Below, piece by piece: positions 54,030 through 62,719 of a stretch of DNA of 64,000 bases. Under the pieces are notes generated by a model. That model ran no database searches. It was not told the DNA's origin and saw only the letters and a program-made list of their open reading frames with translations. Positions within the stretch are counted from its first letter, which is position 1, and each line of letters starts with the position of its first letter. A program made the translations under genes and the position numbers. The DNA is from Bermanella sp047621325 (lineage in GTDB: Bacteria; Pseudomonadota; Gammaproteobacteria; Pseudomonadales; Oceanobacteraceae): positions 124,001-188,000 of the forward strand of contig JBLHLT010000001.1 of NCBI GenBank assembly GCA_047621325.1, read 5' to 3'.

Positions 54030-56039
54030 ATGCAACCTTTTAAAATTCTCGCACTGACATGCAGTACCCTTGCGCTGAGTATCAGCCAAGCCTATGCAAG
54101 TGATTCAAGCAATGAAGCGAAGCTCGATAAACAAGTGGTCACCGCCACCAGTAATGCTCATGATTTATTTACCGCGCCTACTTCTATTACATTATTAGAG
54201 GGCGATGAACTGCGCGCACAAAACCATGCAACCATAGCAGATGCCTTGCAAGAAACCACCGGCGTATCACTGCAAAGCGGGCCTTACGGTCGCCAAGATA
54301 TTCGTATTCGCGGTATGGAATCTGGTTATTCATTGGTTTTAATTGACGGCCAACGTACCAGTTCAAGCAACGCGTTAATTCGTGGTAATGACTTTGATTT
54401 ATCGAGCTTCCCTATGGGTATTGTTGAGCGCATTGAGGTCATCCGCGGACCTATGTCATCACTATATGGGTCTGACGCACTAGGCGGTGTGATTAACATC
54501 ATCACCAAAAAAACCATTACTCAAGCCAATGAAATTTCAGCCAATAGTTTAACCATGGGCCGACTGGATCAAACTTGGTCTGCGGGCGTTGATACCGAAT
54601 TTACGCAACAGCAAGAAGGTGAAGGCGGCGATCAACAACGCATTTCGGCTTATGCAACCGGCGCGATCATTCCTAATCAATTATCGACCACTGTGGCGGT
54701 AGAAAAATCCGAACGTGATGCATGGAAACCTTATGACGGAATTTATGCACCGTTAGATGGTTTAGAAGAAAATAACAAAACATCGGCAAAAATGGATATA
54801 GATTACCGCATTAACAATGCACAAAGTTTATCGATCAACATCGGTGTAAGCGAAGATGATCGTAAAGCGCAAACCGCACGTGGCGCAACCTTGGCAACCA
54901 CCACACAAGAAACCGAACGTTTATCCACCAGCCTACAGCACGCAGGTCAATGGAACTGGGGGCAAAGCCAGACAAAACTACTGCATGAAAAAACCGATAT
55001 CACCGATGCCAGCGACCTTTATGCACGTGATACGCGCACACCAAATGGCACCGCCATCGCTGAGCAAACCAACACCGTGTTTGATGCATTAGCGAATACA
55101 GACTTAGGCAGCCACCTGGTGTCCATCGGAACACAAGTGCGTCGCACCGAATTAACCAGTGACCGTGACTTACCAGACGGTGACACCGTAAACGAAGTTG
55201 CCTTGTTTATTCAGGATGAGTGGTTCGTGTCTGACGTGTCGCTCACCGCAGGCTTACGTGCAGAAAATCATGAAGACTACGGCACGTATGTGAGCCCACG
55301 TGCTTATGCCGTCTACGAAGCCAGTAACGGCATCATCGTAAAAGGGGGCGTGGGTTCTGGTTTTAAAGCGCCTGACCTTGTGCAAACCTCTGAAAATTAC
55401 ACATTACTAAGTTGTGGTGGTGGTTGTTATTTAACAGGTAACCCGGATCTTGACCCTGAAACCAATACCGCCTATGAAGTATCGGTTGCATTCAAAGATA
55501 ACGTATTTGGCGTAAGCAGTGGTTTATTCTATAACGAAGTAAAAGATAAACTTTTCCGCGATAGCACAACGGCTGTAGGTTCATTTAACGGTGTACCGAC
55601 CATTCAATACATCAACTTAGATAAAGCCATTTATCAAGGTGCTGAATTAGAAGCTTGGTATGACGTGACTAACAACATAAGCCTAAGCGCCAACTACACC
55701 TTCACCGATGCAAAAGATGACACAACCAACCAGCGCTTAACCTATGTGCCACTGCAACAAAGTGATATTAAAATCGCTTATGCACCCATCGAAGCGATTA
55801 AAACCTTTGTAAAATATCGCTACATTGGTCAACAAGAACTGAGTGCAGGTCGCGCGCCTAGTTACAACATTGTTGATCTTGGCGCGCAATTTAATGCTTA
55901 TAAAGGGGTTAAATTGAAACTAGGTGTCAACAACGTTGAAAACGTTGTACTCGAAGATGAAAGCGATGTGTTTGCAACTGGCGTATCGTATGTTGAACAA
56001 GGCCGTTCAATTTACGCTGGTTTGAACTACGAGTTTTAA
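54030..56039 (+). CDS. TonB-dependent catecholate siderophore receptor (CirA/FepA-like)
   Basis: A 669-residue outer-membrane receptor with a signal peptide ending ISQAYA. The TonB box region is KQVVTATSN and the plug domain contains RGMESGYSLVLIDGQR and IRGPMSSLYGSDALGGVINI. The 22-strand barrel ends GLNYEF. The plug resembles CirA, which takes ferric catecholates and their breakdown products. Position between entA and the EntD-like gene makes the cluster's own siderophore the likely ligand. ATG 54030 is chosen over 53991 because it starts the signal peptide. Confidence 0.93.
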   Translation: MQPFKILALTCSTLALSISQAYASDSSNEAKLDKQVVTATSNAHDLFTAPTSITLLEGDELRAQNHATIADALQETTGVSLQSGPYGRQDIRIRGMESGYSLVLIDGQRTSSSNALIRGNDFDLSSFPMGIVERIEVIRGPMSSLYGSDALGGVINIITKKTITQANEISANSLTMGRLDQTWSAGVDTEFTQQQEGEGGDQQRISAYATGAIIPNQLSTTVAVEKSERDAWKPYDGIYAPLDGLEENNKTSAKMDIDYRINNAQSLSINIGVSEDDRKAQTARGATLATTTQETERLSTSLQHAGQWNWGQSQTKLLHEKTDITDASDLYARDTRTPNGTAIAEQTNTVFDALANTDLGSHLVSIGTQVRRTELTSDRDLPDGDTVNEVALFIQDEWFVSDVSLTAGLRAENHEDYGTYVSPRAYAVYEASNGIIVKGGVGSGFKAPDLVQTSENYTLLSCGGGCYLTGNPDLDPETNTAYEVSVAFKDNVFGVSSGLFYNEVKDKLFRDSTTAVGSFNGVPTIQYINLDKAIYQGAELEAWYDVTNNISLSANYTFTDAKDDTTNQRLTYVPLQQSDIKIAYAPIEAIKTFVKYRYIGQQELSAGRAPSYNIVDLGAQFNAYKGVKLKLGVNNVENVVLEDESDVFATGVSYVEQGRSIYAGLNYEF

Positions 56040-56060
56040 TTAAGCATTCATCCGCACCAC

Positions 56061-56088
56061 TAAAAGCTCCTCATGTGAGGAGCTTTTA
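56061..56088. terminator. terminator after the TonB-dependent receptor gene
   Basis: A near-perfect palindrome (AAAAGCTCCTCA, TG, TGAGGAGCTTTT). It lies 21 bp after the receptor stop and 21 bp before the EntD-like ATG, so expression of the latter may be lowered or separate. Confidence 0.88.
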
Positions 56089-56109
56089 TCCAAGGATTTT
56101 CAAGGCACT

Positions 56110-56856
56110 ATGGAATTACGTTCGTTACCACAACACGCCAACGCCTTTCTACTGCAAGCGATTAACCAACACCCTTATTTAAAAACAAACAGCCGCATTT
56201 GTTTACAGCCCTATGGTATACAGCCAATAAAACCCGAGCAGTGGCTCACACAAAATAAACAGCTGCCTACCGATAATATTTTACAAGCCAAACCTAAACG
56301 CCAAGCCAGTTATTATTATGGTCGAGACTGTGCACATAAAGCGTTATCAAATTTAAAATGCACGAAGAAAGTCAGTATGGGTGCCTTTAATGAACCGATT
56401 TGGCCCAAGGGATTCATTGGCAGTATATCCCATACTGATCAGCTAGCCGTGGCAGTGACGATTAAAGATGTACGCATCAAGGGCGTGGGAATTGATATAG
56501 AAAATACTTTGAGTCAATCTAATGCAGGGTTAATCTTTAATAGTGTATTAACCTCAGAAGAAGCGAGCGTATTTGAATCGCACTTTTTACCCAGCAGCCA
56601 TCTCAATCACACCCAACTGCTTACTGTCATATTTTCAGTTAAGGAAAGTTTCTATAAAGCCGCCTTTACACGGGTTAAACGCATTTTAGAATACGATGCC
56701 ATTGAGATTTTTGATGTACAAAAAACGTCGGTACACTATCGCATAAAAGATAAACGCGCATGTGAACAGCTAAACATTTCAGAACAGAAAACCTTCGTGG
56801 CTGACTATCGGCTGATGGGTAAAAGCATTATCACACTGGCACTACTTGAAACATAA
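56110..56856 (+). CDS. entD: EntD-like 4'-phosphopantetheinyl transferase
   Basis: A 248-residue Sfp/EntD-type enzyme that attaches the pantetheine arm to the carrier domains of the NRPS and the aryl carrier protein. Motifs: GSISHTDQLAVAV, GVGIDIEN (Mg2+ site) and FSVKESFYKA. The N-terminal RDCAHKAL segment is typical of EntD. It follows the receptor terminator and is convergent with the cytosolic ChaN-like gene. Confidence 0.93.
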   Translation: MELRSLPQHANAFLLQAINQHPYLKTNSRICLQPYGIQPIKPEQWLTQNKQLPTDNILQAKPKRQASYYYGRDCAHKALSNLKCTKKVSMGAFNEPIWPKGFIGSISHTDQLAVAVTIKDVRIKGVGIDIENTLSQSNAGLIFNSVLTSEEASVFESHFLPSSHLNHTQLLTVIFSVKESFYKAAFTRVKRILEYDAIEIFDVQKTSVHYRIKDKRACEQLNISEQKTFVADYRLMGKSIITLALLET

Positions 56857-56863
56857 AACGATG

Positions 56864-57835
56864 TTAGTTTAATAAAATTTTGTGTAATAGCTGCTTCTGC
56901 CGATCATGTAAATGCGTTGCTTTGGCTATAATCCCCTGTGTATCAAAATTATCTAACGCATACTGATCAACCGTCATTTCTCGCTTAGCGCCCTTAATCA
57001 TAAGATAAGCATCGACCTGATCACTTAATAATGTGTCGCTTTGTGTTTTATCAGGCATATTTTTTTGCGGCATTGGGCATACGTCCTTAAACGTTAAATC
57101 ACACAATAATTCGCTATTCGTAAAAAGTAATGTTGCGCGTTGATTCAACGATAGATTATCTAATATTTTATGTTTAAAAATATGCGGCCAGACAGAAAAT
57201 AGTCGCCCAGGGTAATATTGCTCACATAATTGTGCCACATTTTTTATGCGATACGATTGCGGTACTTTTAATAAGTGCCTTGCTCCCATAATCGCCATCA
57301 CCGGTTTTCTTTCTGATATGAAATTTTTCTCAATGTAGCGATAAAATGCCTGATCACGACCCGCGTTTAATGTTAAATAATCCACATGGGAACTCACATC
57401 TTGCCAATTAAAATCAGGCTCCATCACATGCAGTTTAACTAACGGCCGTTTCGATAATGCACGCTGCTGATTCACCTGTCTTACCGCTTTGAAAAATTCA
57501 ATATAATAGGCAGCAAACCAAACAGGGAAGACAATGGAGTCTTGCAGCATATGACGAATCTGTTGCAACCCAACATCGTCACTGCCGGCTGTGTATTCAT
57601 CAACCTGTTGCTGGTATTTTTGATTGCCCATTTCAAGCACGATGTCTTGGCATTGCGCCAATACATCGGGGTGCAATGCCACACTCTGCCAGTGCTCAAA
57701 GATAGCGCTAAACCAGTGGGCTTCACCTAAGCCCACCACTTTATTTAACGCCAACTGTTCAGCGATGATTGCAACACTTTGCGAAATATCGGCCCCCCTT
57801 GCCGGCACCTCAGGCATCACGATTGTTTCGATCAT
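56864..57835 (-). CDS. cytosolic ChaN/EreA-like protein coupled to the NRPS
   Basis: A 323-residue protein without a signal peptide. It shares the paralogue's blocks: VVGLGEAHWF (E38, H40), IVLEMGN (E68), YYIEFFKAVRQVN and GARHLL (H187). It carries the canonical GE.H where the lipoprotein has GD.H. Its ATG overlaps the entF stop (57832-57835), so it is translated with the synthetase. The superfamily includes ChaN iron/haem-binding proteins and erythromycin esterases that open macrolactones. A Fes-like role on the siderophore trilactone is a testable guess. The family call is moderate. Confidence 0.75.
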   Translation of the reverse strand: MIETIVMPEVPARGADISQSVAIIAEQLALNKVVGLGEAHWFSAIFEHWQSVALHPDVLAQCQDIVLEMGNQKYQQQVDEYTAGSDDVGLQQIRHMLQDSIVFPVWFAAYYIEFFKAVRQVNQQRALSKRPLVKLHVMEPDFNWQDVSSHVDYLTLNAGRDQAFYRYIEKNFISERKPVMAIMGARHLLKVPQSYRIKNVAQLCEQYYPGRLFSVWPHIFKHKILDNLSLNQRATLLFTNSELLCDLTFKDVCPMPQKNMPDKTQSDTLLSDQVDAYLMIKGAKREMTVDQYALDNFDTQGIIAKATHLHDRQKQLLHKILLN

Positions 57836-60800
57836 GATTCAGGGTACGCAATTAAAGCATCGGCTATATGACCGCCGATAAGTTTCAGTTCGTCTGGCTT
57901 CATCATGTCACGGTGGATGCAATCGACTTCGACCACATTGATGTTACCGTCCATGTAATTCATCCAGCCTTCTTTATTTAAGAAGGCTTCTTCTTCTGGC
58001 TTGATGGCACTGAAAAATAACATGTCGCCTTTGTACACATAATCCATAGTGTCACGTACACGGCTGTTGTTATTGACCACCACTTCAATCATGGCGGTAA
58101 TGGTATCGGCTTCTAAGTGCGCCATGGAACTGCCCGCTTCTTGTAAAATTTCAACCACCTCTGGTCGGTTCAAACAAGAGTGTGCGCTTTCATCAAATTC
58201 AATACCGGCCATGCGAATCAACGCACCCAAAGCTTCGTGTTCACCGGGTGGATTCATTTCTTGCCACTGCTCGGTTGGGTACGAATCAAGAATCACCAAT
58301 AACCCTACCTTCTCACCTTGGCGTTGAAATTCAGCCGCCATGGCGTGAGCAATCATGCCGCCAATACTCCAACCCATTAAGTGGTACGGGCCAAACGGTT
58401 GCTCTTCACGAATGGCTTTTACATAGTCCCTTGCCATGTCTTTCATGTGTGACGGTAACGGCGCCTTGGTATCGGATAAGTTACTCGACTGCACACCATA
58501 CAGTGGAATATGACTAGGAATCACTGGCGTTAATGCCGCATAACACCAACTCAAGCCACCTGCAGGGTGCACACAAAATAATGCCGGTGTGCCTTGGCGC
58601 TTTCTTAATGGCAATAAAACATTCAACGCTTGGTCATCATTACTGCCCGCCAATTTAGCGGCGATGCCTTTTACCGTTGGCGCTTCAAATACTGCTGCCA
58701 GCGATAATTCTATACCCATAATTTCTTTTACATAGGCAATTAATTTTGCCGCTAATAATGAATGACCGCCTAATTCAAAGAAATTATCTTCGGTGCCCAC
58801 CGTTGGTAATTCTAGTAACTGGCAAAATAATTTACATAAACGCTCTTCTACTAAGTTACTTGGCCCTGTGCTGCCCACCTTGCCAGACAAATCTGGTTTT
58901 GGCAGTTTATTGCGATCTAACTTGCCATTAGCCGTCACTGGAAAAGTATCAAGCTGCACAAAATATCCTGGCACCATGTATTCTGGTAAACGCTCAGACA
59001 ACGCTTGTTGCACTTCACTTTCGTTAATCTCAGTGCCATCTTGAGACACCACATAAGCCACTAAACGTTTATCGCCTGCATTGTATTCATGGGCTAACAC
59101 CGCCGCTTGCGGAATATTGGTTTGCTGCATTAAGGCGTGTTCTATTTCTTCTAGTTCAATTCTAAAACCACGAATTTTCACCTGAAAATCACTGCGCCCT
59201 GCGTACTCAATGGCACCATCTTCGCGCCAGCGAGCAAGGTCACCACTTAAATACATGCGTTCACCTTCAATAAACGGGTTGGCGATAAAACGCTGGCTGG
59301 TTAATTCTTCTTGATTAAAATAGCCTTGCGCCAATTGCACACCAGCAATATATAAATCACCTATCACGCCTTTTGGCACTGGTTTTAATTGTTCATCTAA
59401 AATATAAATTTGTGTATTCCATACGGGTCGTCCAATAGGAACAGACAAATAATCTTGCTCGGCTTCACAGGCAAAATACGTGACATCAATAGCCGCTTCG
59501 GTTGGGCCGTATAAATTATGGAGTGTTGCTTGGTATAAACGATAATATTCATTCACTAAATCAACCGGTAACGCTTCACCACTGCAAAAAACTTGGCGGA
59601 GCGAGGCACAATTTTGCGCATCCGCTTGCTGCACAAATACTTGCAACATCGATGGCACAAAATGCAGCGTGGTGATATTTTCTTGATGAATGAGTTGCGC
59701 TAAATACAGCGGATCTTTATGGCCTTCTGGCCTTGCTAATACTAATTTTGCGCCCACTACCATTGGCCAGAAAAATTCCCATACCGACACATCAAAACCC
59801 GCAGGTGTTTTTTGCAGCACAGCATCTTGAGTGGTGATTGGGTATTCGTTTTGCATCCACAATAGGCGATTTACAATGGCCTCGTGCCCAACTAATACTC
59901 CTTTTGGATTACCGGTAGAACCTGAAGTATAAATCATGTAGGCCGCATCACTGGGTAATAGCGGTCGCGACAGCTGTGCTACTTGTGGCATGTTGTTATC
60001 GTACTGCGCCCAAAGGGTTTGTACTTCTTCTGTATCAACCGCCACACTTAATGTGGATTGCGCTAACTTGTCTTGATATTGTGATTGAGTGAGCACTAAT
60101 TTTGGTTCGGAACTTTTTAAAATATAGTCAATTCGATCTTCAGGGTATTCCGGATCAACTGGCACATATACCCCACCACACGCTAAAATAGCTTGCTGCG
60201 TTACAATTAATTCCACACTGCGTGAAATTAATACCGCGACACGATCACCCACTTGAATGTTTTTATCCAGCATCCAATGAGCGCATTGAGCAATGCGCTC
60301 GCTTAATGCTTGATAAGTTAAAACCTGTTGCTCAAATACCAGCGCACAATCATTAGGGGTTTGTGTGCGCTGAGTGTGTAGGAGTTGTGTCAGAGTCGTG
60401 TTTGGAATATGATGAGCGGTTTGATTATTAGCGTACACCAGCTCTTCAAACTCCCCCGCCATTAATAATGAAACATCCGATAATTGCCCTAACGACTCAT
60501 CTCCTTCTGCAAAGCGTAAGCCGTTATTAACAAACGATTCGATAAAGTGATACAAGCGGGTTTGATGTTGTTTAAGTTCGACCTGTGAATACAATGCAGG
60601 GTTAGCGTCGATATCTATATTTAAGTGGCCATCCAGTTCATAGCAATAAAACGACATGTCATCCACTGGGCCTGCATTTAAGTTGTGCGCTTGTGCTTTT
60701 GCCCCTGCAAAGTCATGTTCATATTCAAATGGCATAATGTTTAACAATGGGCCGAATAAATTACGACCTTCTTTAACTAAATTTAAATCACGGTGTAATT

Positions 60801-61794
60801 CTTCGTAACGATATCCTTGATGGCGGCGTACCGAAGCAAATTCTTTATTCACTTGTTTAACCAGTGACACAAGGTCTTCTTCACCGTTAAAATCCACCCG
60901 CACTGGTAAAATATTCACACGCATCGCGGGGGTTTGAATCGCCACAGAACCTAACCGCCCCATTAGTGGCACACCTAAAACCACATTCTGACTACGTGTC
61001 ATTTTATGCACATAAGCTGACATGGCTGCCATTAATACGCTGTACCAGTGAGTGCGACAGTGTTTGGCAAATTTACCCATATTTAAAAAAGCATTATTTG
61101 ACACATGGCCTTTTAAACGCAAAAAGTGATCTGATGTAACGGTGGGTTTACCTGCAAGGTTTACTGTGTCGCTATGATCTTGGTAACGTTGAAGGTAATA
61201 GTCTTTATCTTTTTGGAATTTTTCAGAGGCTTTATAATCATCATCTTCTTGAATCAAAGCGTGTTGATCAACAAAGTTAACCGGTTCAATTTGATCACCT
61301 TTGACTAATTGATTATAAATGTACGCCACCCGTGAAATAATCAACGACATACTGTAACCGTCAATCGCAATATGATGCAGTGATAAAAACCACGCGTATT
61401 GTGCTTCATGAAGCTTAACTATTGCCATAGAAAATAACGGCCCTGTTTCTAAGTCAACAGGCGTGCGTAGCTCTAGGCGCATCCATTCAATTGCTGTTTC
61501 TAACGGCTTTGCATAACCAGAAAAATCTTTTTCACCAACTTGCCAAGACTGGCGATGAATAGACATACGCGGCCCTTCGACAGTGGTGAAATATTGGCTG
61601 TGTAAAGAGTCCACCTCATTAATGCCTTGTGCAATGGCTTGCTTTATTTTTTCAACATCTACCCGACCATTAATTAATAAATATTCGCCCGTTTTATAAA
61701 TTGGGTTTTCTGGGTCGCGACACTGTGCATACCAAATACCGGCTTGTGCATCGGTTAATGGCAAATACGTTGTTTCTTGTTTCATCATGTTCAT
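57832..61794 (-). CDS. entF: EntF-type non-ribosomal peptide synthetase, C-A(Ser)-T-TE
   Basis: A 1320-residue synthetase (E. coli EntF: 1293). Condensation domain about 1-450, with HHIAIDG at 140-146. The adenylation domain is about 470-980 (YTSGSTGNPKG; NLYGPTEAAIDV). The carrier domain is about 1000-1065 (ELGGHSLLAAK) and the thioesterase about 1085-1318 (GWSIGGM). The specificity residues read by eye, against EntF, are D-V-W-H-F-S-L-I-D-K, one conservative change from the serine code. It should build and cyclise 2,3-dihydroxybenzoyl-serine into an enterobactin-like trilactone. No MbtH helper gene is visible. Confidence 0.93.
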   Translation of the reverse strand: MNMMKQETTYLPLTDAQAGIWYAQCRDPENPIYKTGEYLLINGRVDVEKIKQAIAQGINEVDSLHSQYFTTVEGPRMSIHRQSWQVGEKDFSGYAKPLETAIEWMRLELRTPVDLETGPLFSMAIVKLHEAQYAWFLSLHHIAIDGYSMSLIISRVAYIYNQLVKGDQIEPVNFVDQHALIQEDDDYKASEKFQKDKDYYLQRYQDHSDTVNLAGKPTVTSDHFLRLKGHVSNNAFLNMGKFAKHCRTHWYSVLMAAMSAYVHKMTRSQNVVLGVPLMGRLGSVAIQTPAMRVNILPVRVDFNGEEDLVSLVKQVNKEFASVRRHQGYRYEELHRDLNLVKEGRNLFGPLLNIMPFEYEHDFAGAKAQAHNLNAGPVDDMSFYCYELDGHLNIDIDANPALYSQVELKQHQTRLYHFIESFVNNGLRFAEGDESLGQLSDVSLLMAGEFEELVYANNQTAHHIPNTTLTQLLHTQRTQTPNDCALVFEQQVLTYQALSERIAQCAHWMLDKNIQVGDRVAVLISRSVELIVTQQAILACGGVYVPVDPEYPEDRIDYILKSSEPKLVLTQSQYQDKLAQSTLSVAVDTEEVQTLWAQYDNNMPQVAQLSRPLLPSDAAYMIYTSGSTGNPKGVLVGHEAIVNRLLWMQNEYPITTQDAVLQKTPAGFDVSVWEFFWPMVVGAKLVLARPEGHKDPLYLAQLIHQENITTLHFVPSMLQVFVQQADAQNCASLRQVFCSGEALPVDLVNEYYRLYQATLHNLYGPTEAAIDVTYFACEAEQDYLSVPIGRPVWNTQIYILDEQLKPVPKGVIGDLYIAGVQLAQGYFNQEELTSQRFIANPFIEGERMYLSGDLARWREDGAIEYAGRSDFQVKIRGFRIELEEIEHALMQQTNIPQAAVLAHEYNAGDKRLVAYVVSQDGTEINESEVQQALSERLPEYMVPGYFVQLDTFPVTANGKLDRNKLPKPDLSGKVGSTGPSNLVEERLCKLFCQLLELPTVGTEDNFFELGGHSLLAAKLIAYVKEIMGIELSLAAVFEAPTVKGIAAKLAGSNDDQALNVLLPLRKRQGTPALFCVHPAGGLSWCYAALTPVIPSHIPLYGVQSSNLSDTKAPLPSHMKDMARDYVKAIREEQPFGPYHLMGWSIGGMIAHAMAAEFQRQGEKVGLLVILDSYPTEQWQEMNPPGEHEALGALIRMAGIEFDESAHSCLNRPEVVEILQEAGSSMAHLEADTITAMIEVVVNNNSRVRDTMDYVYKGDMLFFSAIKPEEEAFLNKEGWMNYMDGNINVVEVDCIHRDMMKPDELKLIGGHIADALIAYPES

Positions 61795-61805
61795 TGTGGT
61801 TTGCC

Positions 61806-62048
61806 TTACGCCAGCGCTAATGTTTTAGTTTCGATTAATGCCCACCACGTAGGCAGATTCACTTGTGCAGCTAATTCAACAAAGCTAATTTCAACACCTT
61901 GCTCTTCTAGCAACCCCACCAACAACATGATTTGCACCGAATCCAAACCAAAATCTAATAAGCTATCGTCATATCCTGCTAGGTCTTCTAGTGGCACATC
62001 TAATAAATCTGCCATGGCCACTTCTAATGCGTGTAGTGATTGGATCAT
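61806..62048 (-). CDS. free-standing aryl carrier protein (EntB C-terminal equivalent)
   Basis: An 80-residue carrier protein with the phosphopantetheine serine in LLDFGLDSVQIMLLV, like the aryl carrier part of EntB (DYGLDSVR). It would hold activated 2,3-dihydroxybenzoate for transfer to EntF. ATG 62048 overlaps the isochorismatase stop by 4 bp; the frame further upstream has no homology. In E. coli this is the C-terminus of EntB, so the fused gene is split here. Confidence 0.92.
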   Translation of the reverse strand: MIQSLHALEVAMADLLDVPLEDLAGYDDSLLDFGLDSVQIMLLVGLLEEQGVEISFVELAAQVNLPTWWALIETKTLALA

Positions 62049-62716
62049 GCAACACCTTCTAAATTTTGTTCTTGCGCTGTATTGATAGTTTTTTGTGTCA
62101 CTAGATGGCTTGTCGTAAATACACAACCGCCTCGACTGGCCACGTATTTCAACGCCATGTTGTGTTCATCTAAACTAAAATCCGCTACCGCATCGCTGAT
62201 TAAAAAACCTTTAATATCATTCATGAATGCTTCCATGATGGTTTGCATGCAACCGATGTGTGCATACACACCCACAACAATTAATTGATCACGGCCGCTG
62301 TCTTGTAAACGTTGCTTAAAATCGGATTTTACAAACGCGCTATAGCGCCATTTAGTTAATACGGTATCGTCTTCTTGCGGTGCCACTTGGGGATGAATAT
62401 TGGTTAATGTAGGGTCGGCCTTGAGCCCTGGCCCCCAAAAATCAGTCAGTAACGCGCGCTCTTGCGGGTCTTGATCACCGGGCTGGGCGGTAAAATAAAT
62501 AGGGATCTGTTGATCACGACACCACTGCATGATGCGCTGAATATTGGTTAACACTTCTGGAATGGGTTGCTGCTTTTGATCATAAAAATTTATGAAATAA
62601 TTTTGCATGTCATGCACAAGCAGCACAGCCCGTGATGACTCTACATGCCAATTCACTTTATTTTCGACTTGAATCACGTCATCTAGTTGATAACTTGCAA
62701 TTTTGGGAATGGCCAC
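62045..62716 (-). CDS. entB: isochorismatase (EntB N-terminal equivalent)
   Basis: A 223-residue isochorismatase that hydrolyses isochorismate to 2,3-dihydro-2,3-dihydroxybenzoate. It begins like EntB (MAIPKIASYQ). The active-site regions LLVHDMQNYF, LTKWRYSAF and GVYAHIGCM are all present. Start is GTG at 62716, with AAGGAG inside the end of entE. It stops where EntB's linker to the carrier domain would begin, and the carrier follows as a separate overlapping gene. Confidence 0.94.
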   Translation of the reverse strand: MAIPKIASYQLDDVIQVENKVNWHVESSRAVLLVHDMQNYFINFYDQKQQPIPEVLTNIQRIMQWCRDQQIPIYFTAQPGDQDPQERALLTDFWGPGLKADPTLTNIHPQVAPQEDDTVLTKWRYSAFVKSDFKQRLQDSGRDQLIVVGVYAHIGCMQTIMEAFMNDIKGFLISDAVADFSLDEHNMALKYVASRGGCVFTTSHLVTQKTINTAQEQNLEGVA

Positions 62717-62719
62717 GGC

